Shown piece by piece: positions 52,180 through 61,640 of a stretch of 64,000 bases of DNA. The stretch covers positions 1-64,000 of the forward strand of contig CALXYI010000038.1 of the NCBI GenBank assembly GCA_944392935.1. Direction: 5' to 3'. How positions within the stretch are numbered: the stretch's first letter is position 1; the number at the start of each line of letters is the position of its first letter. Below the pieces are notes generated by a model that did no database searches, was not told where the DNA came from, and saw nothing but the letters and a program-made list of their open reading frames with translations. The stretch comes from an uncultured Spirochaetaceae bacterium (GTDB lineage Bacteria; Spirochaetota; Spirochaetia; Sphaerochaetales; Sphaerochaetaceae). A program made the translations under genes and the position numbers.

Positions 52180-52932
52180 TCATTCCCTGACTGACTCTAC
52201 CCACTTATAGAGCATTATGCCGACGGCTGAGGCGACGTTTATGGAGCCTTTCGCGCCATGCTGCGGAATCGTGACTATGCCCAGCGATGATTCAGCCCTC
52301 TGCCTTGCCTCGGCAGTCAGGCCTGTCTCTTCAGATCCCACGATGCAGATGCCGCGTTCGGGGAAGCGGAAATCCCTTATGTCGCATCCCCCTGTCTCAA
52401 GCGCGAATACCGGCAGGCCGGCTACGGCTTCCTCCAGCTCGCATTCCTTCCATGGAATGCCATCCACAGTGCTCCTTGATGTCCGCCTTGCCCTGGGATG
52501 CTCCGGGGATGCCGTGCCTGGGGCAAGATAGATCCCGCCGATGCAGAAAGCCTCGGAATTCCTGAATATCGCGCCGACATTGTATGGGGAACGGAGATGA
52601 TCAAGGAAGAGATAGTGCTCACGAACGGTCCGCTTCGACCAGTCTATCTCCCCTTCCTCCGTGCGGGCATCCCAATCGGAGGGGCTGTCTCCCAGGAGGG
52701 AGAGCACATTGTAGTAGATATCCTCATATCCTATCCCGGGACCTTTGGAATAGTAGCTCCTGAGACGGGAGGCTGCCTCATCATCCACGAGGTCCGAGGA
52801 GAGGATTATATCCATCACCTCGTCGAGATACTGGCCATCGGCTTCGCCGCTCATGGCTTCATGGAAGACATCCGCGGCCTTCCTCAGCTGCACCCTAGGC
52901 TTCAGGCTGCGTATCTTCTTCGCCGTTATCAT
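52180..52932 (-). CDS. TrmH-family (SPOUT) RNA methyltransferase
   Basis: A 250-residue SAM-dependent methyltransferase of the SPOUT class. The SPOUT motifs are YLFLDHLRSPYNVGAIFRNSEAF (motif 1), IVGSEETGLT (motif 2) and IPQHGAKGSINVASAVGIMLY (motif 3, the trefoil-knot SAM site). An N-terminal helical extension (about 100 residues) of unknown role is present. It probably 2'-O-methylates rRNA or tRNA. The ATG at 52932 follows GGAGG and overlaps rsmI by 38 bp. Confidence 0.9.
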   Translation of the reverse strand: MITAKKIRSLKPRVQLRKAADVFHEAMSGEADGQYLDEVMDIILSSDLVDDEAASRLRSYYSKGPGIGYEDIYYNVLSLLGDSPSDWDARTEEGEIDWSKRTVREHYLFLDHLRSPYNVGAIFRNSEAFCIGGIYLAPGTASPEHPRARRTSRSTVDGIPWKECELEEAVAGLPVFALETGGCDIRDFRFPERGICIVGSEETGLTAEARQRAESSLGIVTIPQHGAKGSINVASAVGIMLYKWVESVRE

Positions 52933-53608
52933 CGATATCCTCCGGAACCACCACCATGGCAAACTCCCCCTTTATCCTGTCCTTCTGCTTCAGGGAGGCG
53001 ATGACCTCATCGATGCTCCCTGCAATGATCTCCTCATAGGCCTTCGTCAGCTCGCGGCCCGCAACGACACGGGAGCCGGGGCAGACTGCACGGACATCCT
53101 CCAGCGTCTTCAGCACGCGGAACGGAGATTCGTAGATGACGAAGGCGTTCCCCGCATCGCGCAGTGCCTCCAGCCGCCTTGTCCTGCGGCCCTTCTTAGG
53201 AGAGAGGAATCCCTCGAATGTGAAGCTCTTCCCTATGTTGCCTGCCGCCGACACGAGCGTCACCACAGCCGATGCTCCCGGAATCGGCACTATCCTGTGC
53301 CTTCCGGACTGCCTTACCCTCTCGGCAAGCCTCGCTCCGGGATCCGAGATGCCAGGCGTGCCGGCATCCGAGCAGTATGCGACGCTCTGCCCGCTGTCGA
53401 GGAGGGACAGGATGCCTTCCGCGCTTTCAGCCTCATTATGTGCATGGCATGCGATGAGGCGCTTATGTATGCCGTAATGCGATAGCAGCTGCATAGTGTG
53501 CCTTGTGTCCTCGCAGGCTATGACATCGACGGAGGAGAGGATCCTGACAGCCCTGTACGTCATATCCTCGAGATTCCCTATAGGGGTTGCGACCATGTAT
53601 AGATCCAT
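52895..53608 (-). CDS. rsmI: 16S rRNA (cytidine-2'-O)-methyltransferase
   Basis: A 237-residue tetrapyrrole-methylase-fold enzyme that methylates C1402 of 16S rRNA. VATPIGNLEDMTYRA, CEDTRHTMQLLSHY, YCSDAGTPGISDPG and FEGFLSPKKGRR are the family hallmarks. The C-terminus (VVVPEDIDDNGEEDTQPEA) overlaps the trmH gene. The pair forms a small rRNA/tRNA modification operon. Confidence 0.95.
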   Translation of the reverse strand: MDLYMVATPIGNLEDMTYRAVRILSSVDVIACEDTRHTMQLLSHYGIHKRLIACHAHNEAESAEGILSLLDSGQSVAYCSDAGTPGISDPGARLAERVRQSGRHRIVPIPGASAVVTLVSAAGNIGKSFTFEGFLSPKKGRRTRRLEALRDAGNAFVIYESPFRVLKTLEDVRAVCPGSRVVAGRELTKAYEEIIAGSIDEVIASLKQKDRIKGEFAMVVVPEDIDDNGEEDTQPEA

Positions 53609-53670
53609 ATATACAGGATTCTAATCCAGCCTCATCATCTGCCGCAATGGATGCCTCCTGCCGAATATGC

Positions 53671-53717
53671 GTTGCAGACTTGTTGCATAATGTTGTATTT
53701 GGTGCAGTTCAGTTGCA
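53671..53717 (+). promoter_or_regulatory. Helically phased GTTGCA repeats upstream of carA
   Basis: GTTGCA (53671), GTTGCA (53682), GTTGTA (53692), GGTGCA (53701) and GTTGCA (53712) recur at 9-11 bp intervals across 47 bp before carA. CATAAT (53686-53691) could be a -10 element. The phasing suggests a regulator binding one face of the DNA. Confidence 0.45.
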
Positions 53718-53756
53718 ATCATCATCCCGGTTCAGCTAGAATCCGGCTTGGATCCT

Positions 53757-54857
53757 ATGAATATAAAAGCAATACTGAAACTCAAGGACGGAAAGGAATT
53801 CGAAGGGATAGCCTTCGGCGCGGATACTGGCCCCAGCATCGGCGAAGCCGTATTCAATACAGGTATCCCCGGCTATCAGGAGATACTCACAGATCCATCG
53901 TACTACGGTCAGATAGTGACGCTCACCAGCCCCATGATAGGCAACTACGGAATCACGGCAGGGGACTCGGAGAGCAGCGGGGTGAAGGCTGCGGCCCTTG
54001 TGGTCAGGAAGCTCTATCGAGGAGCTGTGATGGACGGCCGGACCACACTCGATGAGTACCTCCGGAAAGAGGGGATCGCGGGGATAGAGGAAGTCGACAC
54101 GAGAGCCCTCACCCTCCACCTGAGGGACCATGGCTCGCAGAATGCCGTCATCTTCAAGCCTGAGGACAGGGAGATGGCGGAGAAGCTCCTGGGATCATTC
54201 CCCGAGATAACCGAGAGGGACCTCATCGACGGGGTATCGGTGAAGCACAGCATCCTGAATCCGGATCTCGGAGAAGGATTCTGCAAAGCTCCGGAGGATC
54301 CGGTCAGGCACTTCGCCGTAATCGATTACGGCATAAAGAGATCGATCATAGCCGCACTCTACAGGCGCGGCGTGTCCGTCACGCTCTTCCCCCATACATC
54401 GACAGCAGATGAGATACTCGCCTCAGATCCGGATGCGCTCTTCCTCTCGAACGGCCCCGGCGACCCCGCACTCCTCACCACCGATGCAGAGATGGTGCGG
54501 AGCCTGATCGGCAGGATCCCGGTCGAGGGAATCTGCCTCGGCCATCAGATCATAACGATCGCGATCGGAGGGAAGACGGTGAAGATGAAGTTCGGCCATC
54601 ATGGGTCCAACCATCCAGTCCGCGACATGCTCACAGGACGCACATTCGTCACAGCCCAGAACCATGGATTCATGACGGATGCGGCAACGCTCCCGGAAAC
54701 GGCAAGGCTATGGTTCGTGAATGCCAATGACGGAACCGTAGAGGGACTGTATGATGACACGCTCTCCGTATGCTCAGTGCAGTTCCACCCGGAAGCTGCC
54801 CCGGGACCGGAGGAGGCAGAGGCTATCTTCGATACATTCATTGAGAGGGCACGATGA
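53757..54857 (+). CDS. carA: Carbamoyl-phosphate synthase small (glutaminase) subunit
   Basis: A 366-residue subunit that hydrolyses glutamine and passes ammonia to CarB. The N-terminal half shows GYQEILTDPSYYGQIVTLT and GNYGIT; the C-terminal class I glutaminase has nucleophile Cys in GICLGHQ and FHPEAAPGPEEA. The ATG at 53757 is used; TTG 53748 is an in-frame alternative. It overlaps carB by 4 nt. Confidence 0.95.
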   Translation: MNIKAILKLKDGKEFEGIAFGADTGPSIGEAVFNTGIPGYQEILTDPSYYGQIVTLTSPMIGNYGITAGDSESSGVKAAALVVRKLYRGAVMDGRTTLDEYLRKEGIAGIEEVDTRALTLHLRDHGSQNAVIFKPEDREMAEKLLGSFPEITERDLIDGVSVKHSILNPDLGEGFCKAPEDPVRHFAVIDYGIKRSIIAALYRRGVSVTLFPHTSTADEILASDPDALFLSNGPGDPALLTTDAEMVRSLIGRIPVEGICLGHQIITIAIGGKTVKMKFGHHGSNHPVRDMLTGRTFVTAQNHGFMTDAATLPETARLWFVNANDGTVEGLYDDTLSVCSVQFHPEAAPGPEEAEAIFDTFIERAR

Positions 54858-57800
54858 GACGCACCGATATCCACCATATACTCGTGATAGGCTCCGGACC
54901 GATAGTCATCGGGCAGGCATGCGAATTCGACTACTCAGGGAACCAGGCGGTACGCGCCCTGAAGGAGGAAGGATATGAGGTATCGCTCATAAACCCGAAT
55001 CCGGCCACGGTGATGACCACCCCTCACCTTGCCGACCATATATTCCTCGAGCCGCTGAAGAAGGAATACATCGAGAGGATATTCGATCAGGTAGGGCCTG
55101 ATGCCATACTCTCCACGATGGGCGGGCAGACAGCGCTCAATCTCACGATGGAGCTCCAGAAGGAGGGCCTCCTCAGCAAATACGGGGTCAAGGTCATCGG
55201 GGCATCCGCGGAGGCGATAGAGAAGGCAGAGGACAGGGGGACGTTCAAGGAGATAGTCTCCTCACTCGGTTACGAGAGCGCAGGAAGCGGAATCGCGCAT
55301 TCCATCGAGGAAGCGCTCCGGATAAAGGATAGGATACCGCTGCCGCTTATAATCCGCCCGTCATTCACGCTTGGCGGCATGGGAGGAGCGATAGCGGAAA
55401 GCGAGGAGGACTTCATCCCGCTTGTGGAGCATGCGCTCTCGATAAGCCCTGTCCATGAGATACTGATAGAGGAATCCCTCATCGGCTGGAGGGAATTCGA
55501 GATGGAGGTGATGCGCGACAGCAAGGACAACGCGATCATCGTATGCTCGATCGAGAACATAGATCCGATGGGGGTCCATACAGGCGACAGTATCACGATA
55601 GCCCCTATCCAGACGCTCACCGATGCCGAATACCAGAGGATGAGGACGGCTTCGATAGAGATACTCCGGGCAGTCGGCGTCGACTGCGGGGGATCGAACG
55701 TCCAGTTCGCGGTCTCCCCGGACCATTCCAGGATGGTCGTCATCGAGATGAATCCCCGCGTTTCACGCTCATCGGCGCTCGCAAGCAAGGCCACAGGCTT
55801 CCCGATAGCGCGCATATCCGCGAAGCTGGCTGTCGGATACACCCTGGACGAAGTGAGGAACGAGATAACGGGAGAATCCGTATCATGCTTCGAGCCCGCC
55901 CTGGATTATGTTGCGGTGAAGGTCCCGCGGTTCGAGCTTGAGAAGTTCCCGCTCGAGGCCTCTGCCCTCGGGACGCAGATGAGATCGGTAGGGGAAGCCC
56001 TTGCGCTGGGACGCACTGCGCTCGAGGCGGTCAACAGGGCATTCAGGGCCTCAGAGCAGAAGATCGACGGGATAACGGCCCTGGACAGGTCGAAATACGA
56101 TCCGGACCTGCTGCTGAGATCGGCACACCCGCTGAGATACCTCGCGGCCTACACAGCTATCAAGGAAGGAGAGTCTGACCTTGAAAGGCTTTCCCGGATC
56201 ACAGGCTATGATATCTACTTCCTCTCGCTCCTTGCCGAGCAGAAGGAGATAGAGGATGAGCTTGAGAAGGGCCGGATCGATGATGATCTCTATCTCAGGG
56301 CGAAGAAAGCAGGATTCTCGGACAGGAGAATAAGGGAGCTCTCAGGATGCAGCAGCCTGCCGCATCTCCTTCCAGCGCGCCACTATGTGGATACATGCGC
56401 AGGGGAATTCAAGGCACTCACCCCATATTGCTACACAGCGTACGGGGAGGAGGACGAAGACGAAGGCGAAGGGCGCGATGCAGTCGTCATAGTCGCATCC
56501 GGACCGAACAGGATCGGACAGGGACTGGAATTCGATACATGCTGCACGCTCTCGTCGAGGGCATTCAGGAAGCATGGCCGCAGGACCGTGATGATAAACA
56601 GCAATCCGGAGACTGTCTCCACGGACTACAATACATCGGACAGGCTGTACATCTCCCCTCTCACGGCAGAGGAAGTCCTTCAGATAATGGAGAAGGAAGG
56701 AACGCGCGATGTCGTGGTGCAGCTTGGCGGGCAGACGCCGCTGAACATGGCAGCGGAGCTGGAGAGGAACGGTGCAAGGATCATCGGGACATCGCTTGAG
56801 AGCATCGACAGGACCGAGGACAGGGCCCTTTTCTCCGATGTCGTACGCTCCCTGGGGCTGAGGCAGCCGGAAAACAGGACCGCATCCACCGTGGATGAGA
56901 TAAAGGAGAAGGCCCATGAGATCGGCTTCCCTGTACTGCTGCGCCCATCATTCGTGCTGGGAGGAAGGGCGATGTTCATCGCCTATGACGATGACGGCCT
57001 CGAGGCTTTCATCAGGAAGCCGGAGGTCACCGTATCAGATGCCTCCCCTGTCCTCGTGGACCAGTTCCTCGAGGATGCCTTCGAATACGATCTGGATGCC
57101 GTATCGGATGGGAAATCCGTGTACATCGGCGGGATACTCCAGCACATCGAAGCCGCGGGGATACACTCCGGGGACAGCGCCGCGGTGTTCCCCCCGTACA
57201 GAAGCAAGCCCGAGATACTCGGCCAGATGAGGGAATGGACGCTCCGCCTTGCCAGGCATCTGGATGTGCGGGGGCTTATGAACATACAGTTCGCGGAGAA
57301 GGACGGGAAGCTCTACATAATAGAAGTCAACCCCCGGGCAAGCCGTACCGTGCCGTTCATATCGAAGTCGAGCGGAGTCGACCTCATCGAAGCCGCAGTG
57401 CGCGTCTGGCTTGGCGAGGATCTCGTAAGCCAGGGTCTCGTGCAGGCTGAAGGCAGCTGGGCGGAAGGCCGCTGCATCACGGGCTGGGCGATAAAGGAAG
57501 CTGTCTTCTCATTCGACAGGTTCCCTCACGTGGATCCAGCGCTGGGGCCGGAGATGAGGAGCACCGGAGAGGTCGTCGGATACGGCAGGACATTCGGCGA
57601 GGCCTATGCCAAGAGCCAGGCTGCGGCAGACAACCGCCTTCCGGTCTCTGGCCGCGTGATAATAAGCGTCAACAGCAAGGACAGGGAAACGATCGTGCCG
57701 ATCGCACGGTCGCTTCAGGAGATGGGCTTCCACATCCTGGCGACGAAAGGCACGGCAAGGGACCTCTTCAATGCCGGAATCCTTGCGGATGTGGTGCTGA

Positions 57801-58039
57801 AGACGCAGGATGGGCATCCTAATATCGTGGACTGCATCAGGCAGAGGAAGGCCGACCTGATCATCAACACCCCGATGGGTTTCCGCTCGCGGCAGAGCGA
57901 TGATGACATAAGGACGGAAGCGGTGAAGGCACACATCCCATATACGACGACGACAAGCGCCGCAAAGGCCGCGCTCGAAGCGATAAGATACCTCCAGGAC
58001 AGCAGGTTCGTCGTCCGGGAGCTTCCACAGCGGCGATGA
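54854..58039 (+). CDS. carB: Carbamoyl-phosphate synthase large subunit
   Basis: A 1061-residue subunit with two ATP-grasp halves. The first starts LVIGSGPIVIGQACEFDYSG, has GGQTALNLTMEL, and continues through about residue 540. The second repeats GPNRIGQGLEFDTCC, NPETVSTDYNTSDRLY and GGQTPLNMA. A C-terminal MGS-like allosteric domain (about 920-1061) ends with VDCIRQRKADLIINTPMG. It supplies carbamoyl phosphate for arginine (argF) and pyrimidine synthesis. Confidence 0.97.
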   Translation: MRRTDIHHILVIGSGPIVIGQACEFDYSGNQAVRALKEEGYEVSLINPNPATVMTTPHLADHIFLEPLKKEYIERIFDQVGPDAILSTMGGQTALNLTMELQKEGLLSKYGVKVIGASAEAIEKAEDRGTFKEIVSSLGYESAGSGIAHSIEEALRIKDRIPLPLIIRPSFTLGGMGGAIAESEEDFIPLVEHALSISPVHEILIEESLIGWREFEMEVMRDSKDNAIIVCSIENIDPMGVHTGDSITIAPIQTLTDAEYQRMRTASIEILRAVGVDCGGSNVQFAVSPDHSRMVVIEMNPRVSRSSALASKATGFPIARISAKLAVGYTLDEVRNEITGESVSCFEPALDYVAVKVPRFELEKFPLEASALGTQMRSVGEALALGRTALEAVNRAFRASEQKIDGITALDRSKYDPDLLLRSAHPLRYLAAYTAIKEGESDLERLSRITGYDIYFLSLLAEQKEIEDELEKGRIDDDLYLRAKKAGFSDRRIRELSGCSSLPHLLPARHYVDTCAGEFKALTPYCYTAYGEEDEDEGEGRDAVVIVASGPNRIGQGLEFDTCCTLSSRAFRKHGRRTVMINSNPETVSTDYNTSDRLYISPLTAEEVLQIMEKEGTRDVVVQLGGQTPLNMAAELERNGARIIGTSLESIDRTEDRALFSDVVRSLGLRQPENRTASTVDEIKEKAHEIGFPVLLRPSFVLGGRAMFIAYDDDGLEAFIRKPEVTVSDASPVLVDQFLEDAFEYDLDAVSDGKSVYIGGILQHIEAAGIHSGDSAAVFPPYRSKPEILGQMREWTLRLARHLDVRGLMNIQFAEKDGKLYIIEVNPRASRTVPFISKSSGVDLIEAAVRVWLGEDLVSQGLVQAEGSWAEGRCITGWAIKEAVFSFDRFPHVDPALGPEMRSTGEVVGYGRTFGEAYAKSQAAADNRLPVSGRVIISVNSKDRETIVPIARSLQEMGFHILATKGTARDLFNAGILADVVLKTQDGHPNIVDCIRQRKADLIINTPMGFRSRQSDDDIRTEAVKAHIPYTTTTSAAKAALEAIRYLQDSRFVVRELPQRR

Positions 58040-58055
58040 GACTCCCCCGCAGGTT

Positions 58056-58084
58056 TCCCCTGCGGGATTCTTTTCAGCTCATGC
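58056..58084 (+). terminator. Rho-independent terminator after carB
   Basis: CCCGCAGG-TTTCC-CCTGCGGG, 8-bp perfect stem, followed by ATTCTTTT. Confidence 0.9.
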
Positions 58085-58202
58085 AAGGTATGTCCCCTCG
58101 CATTTTCAGAATATTGCACATAAAAATGATTTTTTAGATGGCATTGCAAATACATATCAGGAGTACATACCAAAATATTTTCAATATTACACACAAACTC
58201 CA

Positions 58203-58304
58203 TTTACAAATTTCTTTTTTGTTGCGATATTACAATCAGCGAGCATGATCGCAGAAAACCTCAGATCCCCCCACGGACAAACAGCGCATGCTCGCTTTTC
58301 TTTT
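58203..58304 (+). promoter_or_regulatory. aspS promoter and putative attenuator
   Basis: Promoter TTTACA (58203-58208), 17-bp spacer, GATATT (58226-58231). The transcript would begin at about 58237 with AGCGAGCAUG (58238-58247), which pairs perfectly over 10 bp with CATGCTCGCT (58287-58296). A CGC/GCG extension adds 3 bp, and TTTTCTTTT follows. This is a complete intrinsic terminator about 50 nt upstream of aspS. The loop (CTCAG, within 58248-58286) can pair with CTGAG (58310-58314) as a weak alternative. No T-box sequence is visible. Confidence 0.6.
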
Positions 58305-58346
58305 GTCTCCTGAGATGATATCCTCTTGGAAAGCCGGAGGAATCCT

Positions 58347-60134
58347 ATGGAAGAAGCATTCATGCAGCGCACCGTTACCTGCGGTGAGCTCAGAGCTGCT
58401 GATGAAGGTAAGACAGTGGTGCTGAACGGTTGGGTCCACAGGGACAGGAACCACGGAGCACTCCATTTCATGAACCTGCGCGACAGATACGGAATGACGC
58501 AGATAGTCGTCGACGATGATGCTGATGAGGCGCTCCAGAGGAAAGCGTCCGAGCTGAAGCTCGAGTACTGCATCGCCGTGCGTGGGAAAGTCCGCCGCCG
58601 TCCGGATGAGATGGTGAACCACGATATGGCCACCGGTGAGATAGAGGTGAAGGCCGAGTGCATAGAGATACTCTCGAAGTGCGATACCCTCCCGTTCATG
58701 ATCGATGAGGAGAACAATGCCCGCGAGGATCTCAGGCTGAAGTACAGATATCTCGATCTCAGATGCTCCGGGATGCAGAGAAGGATCAGGATGCGCCATG
58801 AGATAGTCAAGGCCATCAGGGAATACTTCTACGGCACCGACTTCCTTGAGATAGAGACCCCTACCCTCATAAGGAGCACGCCGGAAGGAGCAAGGGACTT
58901 CCTTGTACCGTCGAGGATATATCCGGGCAAGTTCTTCGCCCTGCCCCAGTCCCCGCAGCTCTACAAGCAGCTTCTCATGGTCTCCGGATTCGACAAGTAC
59001 TTCCAGATCGCCAGATGCTACCGCGATGAGGATCCGAGAGGAGACAGGCAGCTTGAGTTCACCCAGCTCGACATCGAGATGAGCTACGTAAAGCGCGATG
59101 ATGTGCTCTCGCTGATGGAGAATCTCTTCGGAAGCGTATTCAGGAAGGTGCTCTCCGTGGAGCTTCCCGCGCACTTCCGCCGCATCGCCTACCACGATGC
59201 GATGAACACATACGGCTGCGACAAGCCGGACCTGAGGTTCGGCCTCGAGATAAAGGATGCCTCTGCATTCGCCGCTGCCTCATCCTTCAAGGCATTCACC
59301 GATACGCTCGCGGAAGGCGGCTATGTCAAGTATATCGTAGCCCCGAAGACCGAAGGCCACGATTATACAAGGAAATACCTCTCGGAGCTCGAGAGCGCCG
59401 CGAAGATATACGGAGCGCACGGGCTTGCCTGGATGAAGGCTGAGAACGGAACGGTCTCCGGCGGTGTGTCGAAGTTCTTCGCAGGCATGGAAAGCAAGGT
59501 GCTCGAGGCGACAGGCGCCAAGGACGGGGATGTCATCCTCCTGATCGCGGAGAAGGACTGGAAGAAGTGCTGCACTTCGATGGGGGCCGTGCGCTCGCGC
59601 CTCGGAGCGGACCTCGGCCTCATAAAGCCAGGATTCGAATTCTGCTGGATCATCGATTTCCCGCTCTTCGAGTACAACGAGGATGAGGGGCATTGGGAGG
59701 CCGCGCATCACATGTTCTCGATGCCGCAGGCAGAGTACCTCGAGACACTCGAGTCCGATCCGGGTTCGGTCAAGGGTGATCTGTATGACCTCGTGCTCAA
59801 TGGCTATGAGCTTGCATCCGGATCGATAAGGATCCATGATGTCGAGCTGCAGAAGAGGATATTCAGGATCTGCAATATCCCCGATGAAGTCTCGAAGGAG
59901 CGCTTCGGCTTCCTTCTCGATGCGTTCCGCTTCAGCCCGCCGCCGCATGGAGGCATCGCTCCGGGAATCGACAGGCTCTGCATGATCATCGCAGAGGAGG
60001 CATCGATAAAGGAAGTGATCGCATTCCCGAAGAACACGGCAGCGCTCTCGCCGATGGACGACAGCCCGTCATATGTCGAGGAGAAGCAGCTTGAGGAGCT
60101 CCATCTCTCCATCATAAGAGACGATAAGGAGTGA
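58347..60134 (+). CDS. aspS: Aspartyl-tRNA synthetase
   Basis: A 595-residue class II synthetase. An N-terminal OB anticodon domain (WVHRDRNHGALHFMNLRDRYG) is followed by the catalytic core with motif 2 YRDEDPRGDRQLEFTQLDIEM and motif 3 PPHGGIAPGIDRL, and the bacterial GAD insertion between. The bacterial AspRS may charge only tRNA-Asp or also tRNA-Asn. GGAGGAATCCT precedes ATG 58347. It begins the aspS-baiN-osmC operon. Confidence 0.96.
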   Translation: MEEAFMQRTVTCGELRAADEGKTVVLNGWVHRDRNHGALHFMNLRDRYGMTQIVVDDDADEALQRKASELKLEYCIAVRGKVRRRPDEMVNHDMATGEIEVKAECIEILSKCDTLPFMIDEENNAREDLRLKYRYLDLRCSGMQRRIRMRHEIVKAIREYFYGTDFLEIETPTLIRSTPEGARDFLVPSRIYPGKFFALPQSPQLYKQLLMVSGFDKYFQIARCYRDEDPRGDRQLEFTQLDIEMSYVKRDDVLSLMENLFGSVFRKVLSVELPAHFRRIAYHDAMNTYGCDKPDLRFGLEIKDASAFAAASSFKAFTDTLAEGGYVKYIVAPKTEGHDYTRKYLSELESAAKIYGAHGLAWMKAENGTVSGGVSKFFAGMESKVLEATGAKDGDVILLIAEKDWKKCCTSMGAVRSRLGADLGLIKPGFEFCWIIDFPLFEYNEDEGHWEAAHHMFSMPQAEYLETLESDPGSVKGDLYDLVLNGYELASGSIRIHDVELQKRIFRICNIPDEVSKERFGFLLDAFRFSPPPHGGIAPGIDRLCMIIAEEASIKEVIAFPKNTAALSPMDDSPSYVEEKQLEELHLSIIRDDKE

Positions 60135-61243
60135 TCGATACACTGATAATCGGAGGAGGAGCCGCAGGTCTGTATGCGGCTTCTCTCATTCCAGGTGCCG
60201 TGATCCTCGAAAGAGGCTGCGAATGCGGACGGAAGCTGCTGCTTACTGGCGGAGGAAGGTGCAACTATACGCATCTGGGATCCGTCCCTGACCTGCTCGT
60301 GCATTACCATGGCAGCCGCAGCTTCATACGGAAAGTGCTCTACAGGCATGTACCGGAGGACATAATAGGGCATCTCAGGACGATGGGGATCGAACCAGCG
60401 GATGAGGACGGAAGGATATTCCCGGCAAACGGGGATGCCGCCTCCATCCGCACGGCTCTCCTCGGAAGATGCGGGAAGATCATTGAAGGGAAAGCTGTCT
60501 CAATAGGGCGTCTTGATGGATTCCTGCGTATCCATACGGACTCCGGTGCCATCGATGCCAGGCATGCGATCCTGGCCGCAGGAGGAAACGCATTCCCGCA
60601 GACAGGCTCGGACGGATCAGGATATGCCATAGCGCGATCCGCCGGGCATACCATCACGCAGCTGCGCCCGGCGCTGGCACCTCTCATCCTGTCCCCGCCG
60701 CTTGCTGCAGCCGAAGGGGTGAATGCCTATGTCACGCTGAGGAAAGGGAGGCTATCCGTCTCGGGAGAGGCTGTCATAACACGACGGGGCATCTCAGGTC
60801 CGGCTGCCGAGGATTTCTCATACTGCCTCTCTGGGCGCGAGGACATCACGGTATCATTCGGGAAGATGGATATCCATGCGCTGCGCGGGACGAACGGGCG
60901 GATGCTGCTGAAGAACGCAGCCCCTGTCCCGCCGCGCCTTGCCGCAGCGCTCTTCGGGGAGATGGGAGAGAAGAGGATCGCGAATCTCTCCGGAGAGGAA
61001 GAACGCCGGGCTGAGAAGCTGATATCGGCATTCCCTGCATCAGCAGCAGCCTCAAGCGCAGGCGCGATGTCCACTGCAGGGGGTGTCAGCACAGATGAGA
61101 TAGACCCGGAAACCATGGAATCGAGGATGATGCCGGGCCTCTTCCTGGCCGGCGACATAGTGGATGTCGATGCCGATTGCGGGGGCTACAGCCTCACATG
61201 GGCATTCGCAACCGCATATACTGCATCACGGAGCATCCGGTAG
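60131..61243 (+). CDS. NAD(P)/FAD-dependent oxidoreductase (BaiN/HI0933 family)
   Basis: A 370-residue flavoprotein of the HI0933/BaiN (YhiN-like) family. GGGAAGLYAA at the N-terminus is the FAD dinucleotide fold, GRKLLLTGGGRCNYTH is the family signature, and GLFLAGDIVDVDADCGGYSLTWAFATA is the C-terminal FAD contact. The substrate is unknown, though BaiN reduces bile-acid intermediates. The GTG start overlaps the aspS stop (GTGA). Confidence 0.88.
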   Translation: MIDTLIIGGGAAGLYAASLIPGAVILERGCECGRKLLLTGGGRCNYTHLGSVPDLLVHYHGSRSFIRKVLYRHVPEDIIGHLRTMGIEPADEDGRIFPANGDAASIRTALLGRCGKIIEGKAVSIGRLDGFLRIHTDSGAIDARHAILAAGGNAFPQTGSDGSGYAIARSAGHTITQLRPALAPLILSPPLAAAEGVNAYVTLRKGRLSVSGEAVITRRGISGPAAEDFSYCLSGREDITVSFGKMDIHALRGTNGRMLLKNAAPVPPRLAAALFGEMGEKRIANLSGEEERRAEKLISAFPASAAASSAGAMSTAGGVSTDEIDPETMESRMMPGLFLAGDIVDVDADCGGYSLTWAFATAYTASRSIR

Positions 61244-61259
61244 TGATATACTTCACTGT

Positions 61260-61640
61260 ATGGGACAGGCAAGGCAGATCACAGCTCATTTCACTTCAGG
61301 ACGGCGCTTCTTCGAGAATGCGCTCGGGAATGAATTCGACTTCACCTCATCCACAGGACCGTATGAGTATCTGCTTGGGGCGCTCGCAGGATGCTTCTAC
61401 TCCACGCTCGCAGGCTTCGGAAGGAAAGGCGGCTGGCAGGAGGTGACGATAGCAGTCCGCGGCATCAAGCGTGACACCATCCCCACAACGCTCGAGAGGA
61501 CGATCCTCGGGATAACAGCCAGGGGCGTGGAGGATGAGGAGGAATTCAGGATGCTTGCAGCGCGTGCCGCATCAGAGTGCTCCATATACAATACTCTCAG
61601 CGCTGTGAGCCGGATGGAGGTCACGATAGAGTTCATATGA
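61260..61640 (+). CDS. OsmC-like protein
   Basis: A 126-residue OsmC-family peroxiredoxin-like protein with the two cysteine regions LGALAGCFYSTLAGF (about residue 43) and AASECSIYNTLS (about 107). It may reduce organic hydroperoxides. ATG 61260 gives the usual length; the Shine-Dalgarno is poor. It overlaps the next gene by 4 nt (ATGA). Confidence 0.82.
   Translation: MGQARQITAHFTSGRRFFENALGNEFDFTSSTGPYEYLLGALAGCFYSTLAGFGRKGGWQEVTIAVRGIKRDTIPTTLERTILGITARGVEDEEEFRMLAARAASECSIYNTLSAVSRMEVTIEFI

Larger units (their letters stand above)
58040..58346. other. 307-bp gene-free region between carB and aspS
   Basis: Holds the carB terminator at the left, an AT-rich stretch with no gene, then a promoter (58203-58231) and a long-looped hairpin with a U-tract directly upstream of aspS. 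A 22-codon reading frame from ATG 58245 to TGA has no clear Shine-Dalgarno and no Asp codon, so I do not call it a gene. Confidence 0.6.

Noticed and set aside
58238-58304. T-box riboswitch upstream of aspS
   Set aside because: No T-box sequence or Stem I features; only a terminator with a long loop is visible.
58245-58313. 22-codon leader peptide of aspS
   Set aside because: No Shine-Dalgarno and no Asp codon.
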